DNA of 13,506 nt, from positions 1 to 13,506 of the forward strand of contig JAFTHG010000212.1 in the NCBI GenBank assembly GCA_017457555.1, read 5' to 3'. The notes beneath the pieces were generated by a model. That model saw nothing but the letters and a program-made list of their open reading frames with translations, searched no databases and had not been told where the DNA came from. Of the stretch, positions 1 through 5,816 are shown one piece after another (within the stretch, counting starts at the first letter, position 1; the number at the start of each line of letters is the position of its first letter). The position numbers and the translations under genes are program-made. The stretch comes from Kiritimatiellia bacterium. Its GTDB lineage: Bacteria; Verrucomicrobiota; Kiritimatiellia; RFP12; DVOR01.

Positions 1-201
1 CCCCTGCCAAGCATGTGGTGGCTAAGCCACAGTGGCGCATGCGCTCGCAAGGCTCGCTTTGAGTGGCGCGTGGCAAGTACAGGACTGCCAGTATGGGTGA
101 CCGCAAAAACGCAAAGGGGTGCGGTGCTCACTCCGTCCGAGACAGATTGACACCGCCCCTACCAAGCATGCAGGCGGCTAAGCCGCAGGACTGCCAGTGT
201 G
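1..201. repeat. Imperfect direct repeat carrying small hairpins
   Basis: The first 15 bases recur at 156-170 with one mismatch. In both copies a short hairpin with loop TAA follows (18-30 and 174-186), and then the shared stretch CAGGACTGCCAGT (80-92 and 186-198). In the left copy about 50 extra bases (33-82) separate the hairpin from that stretch, and CAG borders the extra segment on both sides. I see no coding capacity. This looks like decayed or modular intergenic repeat DNA rather than a gene. Confidence 0.6.
98..156 (+). repeat. Structured repeat, copy A
   Basis: This 59-nt unit is repeated in opposite orientation at 213-271. The core at 126-151 is identical to the reverse complement of 218-243. 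The 24-nt core interior (127-150) is enclosed by a perfect 6-bp stem, GCGGTG (121-126) with CACCGC (151-156). The stem can extend by three G-C pairs (117-119 with 157-159) if T120 bulges out. The left flank resembles that of copy B, with 24 of 34 positions identical. The function is unknown; a REP- or MITE-like element or a structured RNA or DNA is possible. Confidence 0.7.
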
Positions 202-243
202 AACAAAAAGAAATGCAGTCAATCTGTCTCGGACGGAGTGAGC
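126..243. repeat. 26-bp perfect inverted repeat
   Basis: Positions 126-151 and 218-243 are exact reverse complements and are separated by 66 nt. Together they could form a large cruciform or a long RNA hairpin. This competes with the two local hairpins that each arm forms with its own flanks. Such a long perfect match between otherwise divergent flanks implies either recent duplication or selection on the core. Confidence 0.85.
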
Positions 244-271
244 TGCATTTCCATTTGCGTCTTTGCAGTGA
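210..271 (-). repeat. Structured repeat, copy B
   Basis: This is the inverted counterpart of the unit at 98-156. Its core (218-243) is identical to copy A, but the enclosing stem has a different sequence: GAAATGCAG (210-218) pairs perfectly with CTGCATTTC (243-251) around a 24-nt interior (219-242). Of the six base pairs nearest the core, four differ from copy A and pairing is preserved in every case. The distal flank contains a match to the GCAAA-ACGCAAA stretch seen in copy A. Confidence 0.7.
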
Positions 272-277
272 AAATAG

Positions 278-290
278 GTGGCTGCGCCAC
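278..290. repeat. Small hairpin related to those at 18 and 174
   Basis: GTGGC-TGC-GCCAC is a 5-bp stem with a 3-nt loop. It matches the stem at 18-30 exactly and differs in the loop (TGC instead of TAA). No T-tract follows, so it is not a convincing terminator. From here to about 410 I see no gene and no further recognisable element. Confidence 0.5.
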
Positions 291-414
291 AGTTGTGTCC
301 AGAGTCAGCTCAAATGGTATCACCCAGTCCTACGCTTCCCCGTCCACATCCTTTTCAGAAGCGCCTCAATACAGCCGCCATTCCATTTTTCAAAGGAGGG
401 GCGTGTAAAAAGAC

Positions 415-443
415 TTGCCTTTTGAAAGCAGATGTGTTATTTT
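415..443 (+). promoter_or_regulatory. Putative promoter of the 67-aa gene
   Basis: TTGCCT (415-420) and TATTTT (438-443) are separated by 17 nt and lie about 40 nt upstream of the start codon. An alternative overlapping pair is TTGAAA (422-427) with TATGAC (446-451), 18 nt apart. The surrounding stretch is distinctly AT-rich compared with the rest of the left edge. The call is from sequence resemblance only. Confidence 0.4.
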
Positions 444-485
444 ACTATGACTTTTTAACCGCATCAGAGATTCGGAGGTTTTAAT

Positions 486-689
486 ATGGGAACAGGACGT
501 ACCCTCAATAAGAAGCCGGCGACACGCCCGGTCAAGTCCGCCGGCGAACGCCGCCGTCGTGATGCCGTTCAGCGTAAGCGTTTGGTCGCTCTTGGCATGG
601 ATGAAGCTGTTGTTGCAAAGCTCAATGCCGTTCAGATCCGCGACTATCTTCGCACGCCTGCAAAGACCAAGGCCGCTTTCGCAAACTAA
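486..689 (+). CDS. Small basic conserved-looking protein of unknown function
   Basis: This encodes 67 aa that are rich in Arg and Lys, especially in the first half, with the run RRRR at residues 22-25. A short, more regular segment of Leu, Ala and Val follows (about 33-55). There are no membrane segments, signal peptide or Cys pairs. The start is well fixed: GGAGG at 475-479 sits 7 nt before the ATG. An AT-rich promoter-like region precedes it and an intrinsic terminator follows, so it appears to be a single-gene transcription unit. The basic N-terminus suggests nucleic-acid or ribosome contact, which is inference from composition only. I do not recognise a named family. An antisense reading frame (390-698) is a shadow. 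Confidence 0.75.
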   Translation: MGTGRTLNKKPATRPVKSAGERRRRDAVQRKRLVALGMDEAVVAKLNAVQIRDYLRTPAKTKAAFAN

Positions 690-716
690 TTGCGGCACCG
701 GGAACGGTTCAGCATA

Positions 717-750
717 AGCACATCCGCAGCGCGGGTGTGCTTTGCTTTAT
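717..750 (+). terminator. Intrinsic terminator after the 67-aa gene
   Basis: An 11-bp stem (717-727 with 731-741, one G-U pair) closes a 3-nt AGC loop and is followed by the T-rich TTGCTTTAT. It lies 28 nt after the stop codon. The T-tract is interrupted, so termination may be partial. Confidence 0.65.
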
Positions 751-807
751 CCGGAAATCCCCCTTTACACACCACCCTCGCATCCGTTTCAAAAGGGATT
801 CCTTTCT

Positions 808-2127
808 ATGCGCGATTTCCTCACACGTTTAGCGGCCCGGAGAAAGTTTGGTATTCGCCCCAGTCTTGAAACCATGCAGCGTCTCTGTCAGGCGTTGGGT
901 CATCCGGAGCGCGACTTTGCCGTAATTCATATCGCCGGAACAAATGGAAAAGGCAGCGTGGCCGCGATTTGCGAAGCGGCACTTCGCACGATGGGACTGC
1001 CGGTGGCGCGCTACACTTCGCCCCATCTCATCCGTGTCAATGAACGCTTTCTCATTCAGGGCGAACCCGTTTCTGACGTTGCTCTGGAACAGGCGTTGGA
1101 TGAAGTGGATCGCATTTGCGCCGCACATCACTTGGAGCCCACCTTTTTTGAAGCACTTACCGCCTGTGCATGGTTGCTCTTCCGGGAGGCGGGATGCAAA
1201 ATTGTCGTGTGCGAAACTGGCATGGGCGGACGGTGGGATGCCACCAACGTGATTGAAGCTCCGCTGGTTTCCGTGATTACACGTGTGGCATTGGATCACT
1301 GTGCGGTTTTAGGGGATACGATTGAGGCTATTGCAGCGGAGAAAGCCGGCATTATCAAGCCAGGACGTCCTGTGGTGATGGGCCAGATGCACCCCAGCGC
1401 CCGCCGTGTGATTGAACGTATCGCAGCCGAGCAGCATGCCCCCTTGCACAGTGCAGAAGAGAGCATCCGTGTCACCGTGTCGCGCCGAACGATTCATGGG
1501 CAGACGCTTCAGTGCTCCTCGCCCTCCTGCGATTATCCGGCGGCCCTCACACGTTTGGCCGGCAGTTATCAGGCAATCAATGCCGCAACAGCCCTCTGTG
1601 CGCTGGAACGTCTGGGCGAGCAAGGCTTGCCCATTCCCCCAAAGGCCTTCGCAGAGGCCTTACGCACGGTCGAATGGCAAGGCCGCTGTCAGCTGCTTTC
1701 CGCCGATCCCCCAACCTTTCTGGATGGCGGTCACAATCCTGATGCGCTGAAAGCACTCTGTGAAGCACTGAAATCGATGCACATCCGCCGTCGCGTAGCC
1801 CTCGTGTGTGGCTTTTGCGGCGATAAAGCTGTGGTGGATGCGCTTCGTGAAATCGCTCCCCTCTGCGCTGCGGCATGGACGGTCCCGATTGCCAATGACC
1901 GCTCTCTGACCGCCGAAGCGACTGCCGAAGCAGCGCAACAAGCCGGCATTCGCCAGGTGATCCCGATGGCAAGTGTTACCGAAGCAATTGAAGCGGCAAC
2001 CACATGGGCGCAGGATAATCAGGGTGCCGTGCTTATCTGCGGATCACTCTTTCTGGTTGGTGAAGTCTTGGCACTCCAAGGCGATGGCGAAATGTTAGAC
2101 CCCGGAGAATCGCATCGTGCGTATTGA
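808..2127 (+). CDS. folC: Dihydrofolate synthase / folylpolyglutamate synthase
   Basis: This is a cytoplasmic Mur-ligase-family enzyme that adds glutamate to dihydropteroate or folates using ATP. From the chosen ATG it is 439 aa, normal for FolC. Visible motifs are the P-loop GTNGKGS (44-50), TSPHL (70-74), the ETGMGGRWDATN block (136-147), the EKAGIIKPG block (178-186) and LDGGHNP (305-311), the FolC form of the C-terminal DGAHNP motif. The frame stays open upstream to a TTG at 742, but that sits against the terminator hairpin without a ribosome binding site. AAGGGA (793-798) lies 9 nt before the ATG at 808, where homology-like sequence begins. The last 11 nt overlap the next gene, so the two are probably co-translated. 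Confidence 0.93.
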   Translation: MRDFLTRLAARRKFGIRPSLETMQRLCQALGHPERDFAVIHIAGTNGKGSVAAICEAALRTMGLPVARYTSPHLIRVNERFLIQGEPVSDVALEQALDEVDRICAAHHLEPTFFEALTACAWLLFREAGCKIVVCETGMGGRWDATNVIEAPLVSVITRVALDHCAVLGDTIEAIAAEKAGIIKPGRPVVMGQMHPSARRVIERIAAEQHAPLHSAEESIRVTVSRRTIHGQTLQCSSPSCDYPAALTRLAGSYQAINAATALCALERLGEQGLPIPPKAFAEALRTVEWQGRCQLLSADPPTFLDGGHNPDALKALCEALKSMHIRRRVALVCGFCGDKAVVDALREIAPLCAAAWTVPIANDRSLTAEATAEAAQQAGIRQVIPMASVTEAIEAATTWAQDNQGAVLICGSLFLVGEVLALQGDGEMLDPGESHRAY

Positions 2128-2854
2128 TCCACCGGTTGATACAGATATCCGCTGGCTCTATGAAGATGCGCGGATGCTGGTAATTGACAAACCGGCCGAT
2201 TTGCCGGTGCACAGCAGCGGCAGTTATGTCACCCACACACTGGATTACCTCCTAAAACAGTATCGTCCGGGGTGCTCCATCCACCTGATTTCACGTCTGG
2301 ACCGCGAAACCAGCGGTCTGGTGCTCATTGCCAAAGATCCGCAAATGGCGGCAATCCTCGGCAAAGCTCCCAAACGGAAAATCTATCATGTTCTGGTGCA
2401 TGGGCGCTTTCCCGAAGGCCGCTGGTGTGCCTCTGGCTCAATTCAGCGGTGTAATGAACCGCCTGTCTACTCAATGCGGCGCTTAGTGGGCGCACGTTTG
2501 ACCACTCACCTACCGCCCTTGCCGGAAGATCGCGGCGCCGCCACATGGTTTGAACGCCTCAATGACGGCCCTTGGCCGAACACCACCCTCTTGCGAGCTG
2601 AACTCGTCACAGGGCGCACCCACCAGATTCGCGCCTCGCTCTGTTCGTTAGGCTGGCCGGTGGTGGGCGACAAAATCTACGGAGGCGATCCAACGTGCTT
2701 TCTTCGCTTTCGTGAAGACGGTCTGACGTCATCCGACCGGAACCTATTGCGCTTGACCAATCAGGCACTTCGCGCAGTCGAACTGGAGGTCCATGGGCGA
2801 ACCTTTCATACCGTGCGACCGATGTGGTCTGAACGTGACACATGGAACGTATAA
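2117..2854 (+). CDS. RluA-family pseudouridine synthase
   Basis: This enzyme would isomerise uridine to pseudouridine in rRNA or tRNA. It is 245 aa and consists of the catalytic domain only, with no N-terminal S4 RNA-binding domain. The family motif RLDRETSG (60-67) contains the catalytic Asp62. GRTHQIR (166-172) and the following GWPVVGDKIYGG segment (179-190) match the family's C-terminal core. The start is a GTG inside the end of folC, with GGAG at 2104-2107, 9 nt upstream. The RNA target cannot be named from sequence, so no gene symbol is given. The domain layout is closer to RluA or TruC-type enzymes than to full-length RluC or RluD. Confidence 0.88.
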   Translation: MRIDPPVDTDIRWLYEDARMLVIDKPADLPVHSSGSYVTHTLDYLLKQYRPGCSIHLISRLDRETSGLVLIAKDPQMAAILGKAPKRKIYHVLVHGRFPEGRWCASGSIQRCNEPPVYSMRRLVGARLTTHLPPLPEDRGAATWFERLNDGPWPNTTLLRAELVTGRTHQIRASLCSLGWPVVGDKIYGGDPTCFLRFREDGLTSSDRNLLRLTNQALRAVELEVHGRTFHTVRPMWSERDTWNV

Positions 2855-2884
2855 CCTTGCTTTCGGAGTTTTATTTCCGACATT

Positions 2885-2912
2885 CCGTAACCGCACAACT
2901 GCACGGTTACGG
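2885..2912. terminator. Hairpin between convergent genes
   Basis: CCGTAACCG (2885-2893) and CGGTTACGG (2904-2912) form a perfect 9-bp stem with a 10-nt loop. It lies 30 nt after the pseudouridine synthase and contains the TAA stop (2907-2909) of the opposing 67-aa gene. Neither side has a good T-tract, so a terminator or 3'-end stabiliser role is inferred from position. Confidence 0.45.
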
Positions 2913-3110
2913 CACACAGCCGAATTCCAGGCACTCCGCAGCATAACGGCGCCGATCTTCGCGTTCGCGATGACGCGACAACGCCACCTTCCCGGCTTCA
3001 TTGCGTCCATCCCACAATTTTTTCCAATCGGAAGAATGGCGTAAGACATGGGTCCGCTTGTAAAATCGACTCAAGATTTTACGTTCCTCATCTGCAACAC
3101 TGCGTTTCAT
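2907..3110 (-). CDS. Hypothetical small charged protein, 67 aa
   Basis: The product is very hydrophilic, about a third Lys, Arg, Glu or Asp, with Trp at 29 and 33 and an Arg-rich run near residues 47-55. It is probably helical, with no membrane segment. The ATG has AGGA 8 nt upstream (3119-3122). It overlaps the stop of an upstream 52-aa frame as ATGA, a classic coupling arrangement. Codon choice (CGC, CGT, GAA) resembles the neighbouring genes. A longer frame on the same strand (2744-3049) runs into folC-rluA-block sequence and lacks these signals. I do not recognise a family. Confidence 0.55.
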   Translation of the reverse strand: MKRSVADEERKILSRFYKRTHVLRHSSDWKKLWDGRNEAGKVALSRHREREDRRRYAAECLEFGCVP

Positions 3111-3265
3111 TTGCTCTGTCCTTTCTCTGCTTTGGCTCGGCGAATCGCCGGGTCATGTTCAGCCAAAAACGGCAATCTGCGTTGATTCATACAGGAATCA
3201 CACCCGGATGCCGCAAGAAACCAGACGCATTTATCTCTCCTCTGTATCCGGTTTCTACGCTTCAA
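3107..3265 (-). CDS. Possible 52-aa gene with TTG start
   Basis: The frame begins at TTG (3265-3263) with a perfect GGAGG (3273-3277) 7 nt upstream. It ends in a TGA that overlaps the ATG of the next small gene. The product has a very basic first dozen residues, a short hydrophobic patch (VWFLAAS, 14-20), then Cys22 and Cys25, with another Cys at 13, and a charged tail. The hydrophobic stretch is too short for a convincing signal peptide. The first ten codons include AGA, AGG and ATA, which are less usual here. A shorter version could start at ATG 3190 (27 aa) but has no ribosome binding site. Function unknown. Confidence 0.35.
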   Translation of the reverse strand: MKRRNRIQRRDKCVWFLAASGCDSCMNQRRLPFLAEHDPAIRRAKAEKGQSK

Positions 3266-3292
3266 AACGACACCTCCAACAGCATGTTACAC

Positions 3293-3328
3293 AAAAAAAA
3301 GACACCCATGTAAAAAAACACGGGTGTC
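3293..3328 (-). terminator. Strong intrinsic terminator of the ridA operon
   Basis: On the minus strand a 10-bp stem (3319-3328 with 3301-3310, one G-U pair) closes an 8-nt loop. An uninterrupted run of eight T (complement of 3293-3300) follows. It lies about 30 nt past the ridA stop and probably ends the long minus-strand operon. The two tiny genes beyond it would need read-through or their own promoter. Confidence 0.92.
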
Positions 3329-3357
3329 CTTTGTCGCCACTGTTACGGATCTGAAAC

Positions 3358-3729
3358 TCAATCCACCTTGGCAAGGATTTCAATTTCGCAGAGACAGCCC
3401 TTCGGGATGTCCTTCACGGCCACGCAAGAACGTGCCGGCTTGGAAATGAAGTACTTGGCATAAACTTCATTAAACGCGGCAAAGTCTGCGATATTTGCCA
3501 GGAAGCAGGTCGTCTTGATCACCTTGGTGAAGTCCAACCCGGCGGCTTCCAACAGCGCACCGCAGTTCTTGCAGGACTGTTCAGCCTGAGCTGCGATACC
3601 TTCCGGGATGATGCCCGTTGCAGGATCCACAGGGATTTGGCCGGAGGCAAAGAGCATCCCATTGACAATAATCCCCTGCGAATAGGGGCCGATTGCGGCA
3701 GGAGCCTTATCGGTTGCAATAACGTTCAT
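3358..3729 (-). CDS. ridA: RidA family reactive enamine/imine deaminase
   Basis: RidA proteins are cytoplasmic trimers that hydrolyse 2-aminoacrylate and related enamines released by PLP enzymes such as threonine/serine dehydratase. The 123-aa product has the typical length. The N-terminal PAAIGPYSQGI segment (10-20), FASGQIP (27-33) and PARSCVAV (98-105) are visible. The motif supplies the substrate-carboxylate Arg (Arg100) and an acidic residue in CEIE (Glu115) near the C-terminus. AAAGGA lies just before the ATG. The same operon carries ilvA, the main source of RidA's substrates, which supports a true RidA role rather than a distant paralogue. It is the last gene before the terminator. Confidence 0.9.
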   Translation of the reverse strand: MNVIATDKAPAAIGPYSQGIIVNGMLFASGQIPVDPATGIIPEGIAAQAEQSCKNCGALLEAAGLDFTKVIKTTCFLANIADFAAFNEVYAKYFISKPARSCVAVKDIPKGCLCEIEILAKVD

Positions 3730-3746
3730 AATTATTCCTTTCGAAT

Positions 3747-4073
3747 CTATCCGTTTTTTGAAATCAGTTTTTCAACAATCGTTGCGGCGGCTTCCACGCA
3801 GAGCGGACAGGGAGTCTGAGCAGCTGTCTTAATCTCACGGCAGGTCAGCGCGCCCACGGCTTCGGCGAACGCAGCCTTAATCTCTTCAGCATGGTCAGGA
3901 CAGAGGACCAATGCGCCATGCAAAGCGCCACAGAGTCCGCCCGGTGCACGTCCACCACCGCACGCAGCCATTTCAGCCACCAGTTCAGGCGCGCCACCAC
4001 AGCCCTCTACCACCGCTTGGGCACAATTGTGACGTTTCGGTACTGCAGTAAAGAGTGCGTGTGCTTCGGTCAT
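3747..4073 (-). CDS. C_GCAxxG_C_C family redox protein
   Basis: The 108-aa product has eight cysteines (17, 25, 38, 48, 58, 78, 89, 92). The layout is NCAQAV near the N-terminus, a Gly-rich GGGRAPGGLCGALHGAL block (39-55), a CREI segment and a C-terminal CPLCVEAA. This matches the C_GCAxxG_C_C family (PF09719), small proteins proposed to be redox-active or metal-binding and common in anaerobes. The biochemical role is not established. The ATG overlaps the kdsB stop by 4 nt (ATGA), and ridA follows 17 nt later. The family call is from motif pattern only. Confidence 0.75.
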   Translation of the reverse strand: MTEAHALFTAVPKRHNCAQAVVEGCGGAPELVAEMAACGGGRAPGGLCGALHGALVLCPDHAEEIKAAFAEAVGALTCREIKTAAQTPCPLCVEAAATIVEKLISKNG

Positions 4074-4810
4074 AAGGTCTCCCGCTTTTTCAGCAATGCT
4101 TCCACGATAGCCACATCTTCCGGCGTATCAACACCGACGCCCTCATCGGCACAACGAATCACACCGATGCGACCTCCCAGCCACAAGGCGCGCAATTGTT
4201 CCAGCGATTCGGTTGTTTCCAACGCGCACGGTGGCGTGGTAATCAACGTCTTCAGGAAGTCTCCGCGATAGGCATAGATGCCTAAATGACGCCAATAAAG
4301 ACCGGAAGCCAAATCCGGATCGCCATCACGACGGCACGGAATCGGCAAACGCGAGAAGTAAATTGCGCTGTCATCTTCACGCAGAATCACCTTTACCACG
4401 GTGCGCGCCATCAGCTGTTCCATTGATTGAATGGGACAAGCCGCAGTAGCCATCTCTTCACCGGTGCGAATCATGCGTTCGGCCAGCGCGTCAATCAAAT
4501 CGGGATCCATCAAGGGTTCGTCTCCCTGAATGTTAATCACGATATCCTCCGGGCCAGCATTGGCCGCCACAGCGACACGATCCGTCCCGGAAGGCAGCTC
4601 ACTTGCCGTCATGACCACTTCACAATCGGCACCGATTGCATCCCGGATGCGCTCATCATCGGTTGCCACCAGCACACGATCCAACTTCTTTGCACGCTTT
4701 GCCGCTTCAACCACCCACAGCACCAAAGGCTTTCCCAAAATGGGCGTTAACGGTTTTCCCGGGAAACGCGAACTTCCCCAACGGGAAGGAATCACTCCGA
4801 TTACAGCCAT
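4070..4810 (-). CDS. kdsB: 3-deoxy-manno-octulosonate cytidylyltransferase (CMP-Kdo synthetase)
   Basis: KdsB activates Kdo with CTP to CMP-Kdo, the donor used by WaaA (encoded in the same operon) to build the lipopolysaccharide inner core. The product is 246 aa, the normal size. Visible motifs are IPSRWGSSRFPGKPL (7-21), VATDDERI (48-55), SGTDRV (74-79) and NIQGDEP (93-99), whose Asp97 is expected to bind metal. The frame extends 13 codons upstream, but AGGAG sits 7 nt before the ATG at 4810, where the conserved sequence begins. The stop overlaps the next gene's start by ATGA. It follows gpsA after a 19-nt gap. Confidence 0.95.
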   Translation of the reverse strand: MAVIGVIPSRWGSSRFPGKPLTPILGKPLVLWVVEAAKRAKKLDRVLVATDDERIRDAIGADCEVVMTASELPSGTDRVAVAANAGPEDIVINIQGDEPLMDPDLIDALAERMIRTGEEMATAACPIQSMEQLMARTVVKVILREDDSAIYFSRLPIPCRRDGDPDLASGLYWRHLGIYAYRGDFLKTLITTPPCALETTESLEQLRALWLGGRIGVIRCADEGVGVDTPEDVAIVEALLKKRETL

Positions 4811-4829
4811 AGTCTTGCTCCTTTTCCGA

Positions 4830-5816
4830 TTATTCCGGCTTAGCGGCACGTTCCATCAACATCATTACCGCATCCCCTGCGGTCAAATTGTCATAACACA
4901 TCCGATAGACCACATCAGCAATCGGCATCTCAACGCCGAGTTCTGTGGCCAGATCATGCAACAACTTGGCATTGTCCACACCTTCGGCCACCATCTGCAT
5001 AGAGTCCATAATCTCCTGAATGGACTGCCCCTTGCCCAGACGTTCGCCCACAGAGTGGTTACGGCTGTGCGAAGAGGTACACGTCACAATCAAGTCACCC
5101 ACGCCGGCCAAGCCACTCAGAGTCTGCGGTTTGGCACCCATCGCCAAGCCCAACCGCATCATTTCTGCCAAACCACGTGTGACCAGTGCCGCGCGTGTAT
5201 TGTCGCCAAATCCAAAGCCGTCGCTCACGCCCACGGCAATGGCAAGCACGTTTTTCACCAGACCGCCCACCTCAACGCCAAGAACATCATCCGTGGTATA
5301 CACGCGGAAACGCGGTCCATTGAAAAGACGTTGTGCTTCCACTGCCAAGTCATGATCCTCACAGGCGCAGGTTACAGCCGTTGGGATGCGCCGTGCCACC
5401 TCTTCTGCATGCGAAGGACCCGAAAGCACCACCACACGAGAGGTCTTCAATACTTCCTGTGCCACTTCACTCATACGACGGTGCGTTTCCGGACAAACCC
5501 CTTTGGTCAAACTGATGAAGAGCGTCTTGTCATTCGTCAACGGCGCGATCTGTTCGCACACAGGCTTGTAAAACTTTGACGGCACCGCCAGAACAACGGC
5601 ATCCACGCCCTCCAGAGCCTCTGCCATCACAGAAGTCCACTGAATACTCGGCTGAAAACGGATTCCAGGCAGATAGCGGGGATTCTCCAAAGTCGTTCGG
5701 ATTTGCTCAATGTACTCAGCAAAAGGCCCCCAAACCGTCACGCGATGACCATAAGAGTCCAATAATTGTGCGGCTGCGGTTCCCCAGCCACCATCACCAA
5801 TCACAGCAATCTTCAT
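4830..5816 (-). CDS. gpsA: NAD(P)-dependent glycerol-3-phosphate dehydrogenase
   Basis: GpsA reduces dihydroxyacetone phosphate to sn-glycerol-3-phosphate, the backbone for phospholipids. The 328-aa product has the N-terminal Rossmann motif GDGGWGT (7-13), SLTKG (102-106), LSGPSHAEEVA (131-141) and the active-site segment GGLVKNVLA (184-192) with Lys188. LAGVGDLIVTCTSSHSRN (236-253) also belongs to the family core. The ATG overlaps the stop of plsY (ATGA), with GGAG 8 nt upstream. The pairing is logical because PlsY consumes the glycerol-3-phosphate that GpsA makes. Confidence 0.96.
   Translation of the reverse strand: MKIAVIGDGGWGTAAAQLLDSYGHRVTVWGPFAEYIEQIRTTLENPRYLPGIRFQPSIQWTSVMAEALEGVDAVVLAVPSKFYKPVCEQIAPLTNDKTLFISLTKGVCPETHRRMSEVAQEVLKTSRVVVLSGPSHAEEVARRIPTAVTCACEDHDLAVEAQRLFNGPRFRVYTTDDVLGVEVGGLVKNVLAIAVGVSDGFGFGDNTRAALVTRGLAEMMRLGLAMGAKPQTLSGLAGVGDLIVTCTSSHSRNHSVGERLGKGQSIQEIMDSMQMVAEGVDNAKLLHDLATELGVEMPIADVVYRMCYDNLTAGDAVMMLMERAAKPE

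Noticed and set aside
126..243. Terminal inverted repeats of an insertion sequence
   Set aside because: The arms are only 66 nt apart with no transposase frame between them, and no flanking target duplication is visible.
63..425. Open frame of 120 codons on the plus strand at the left edge
   Set aside because: It runs straight through the inverted repeats and hairpins, has no ribosome binding site, and its composition (Cys, Arg, Pro-rich) is not protein-like.
742..807. Upstream TTG extension of FolC by 22 codons
   Set aside because: The TTG abuts the terminator hairpin and lacks a ribosome binding site; the extension is Pro-rich and unlike FolC N-termini.
2744..3049. 101-codon minus-strand frame overlapping the end of the pseudouridine synthase gene
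   Set aside because: It overlaps a confident gene on the opposite strand and the better-supported 67-aa frame, without its own start signals.
3228..3230. ATG with strong AGGAGAG as start of a gene on the minus strand
   Set aside because: The frame closes after 10 codons, so it is not a normal gene; kept only as a possible leader peptide or frameshift clue.
4530..5579. Long plus-strand frame of 349 codons
   Set aside because: It is antisense to kdsB and gpsA, His- and Arg-rich, and has no start signals: a shadow of the real genes.
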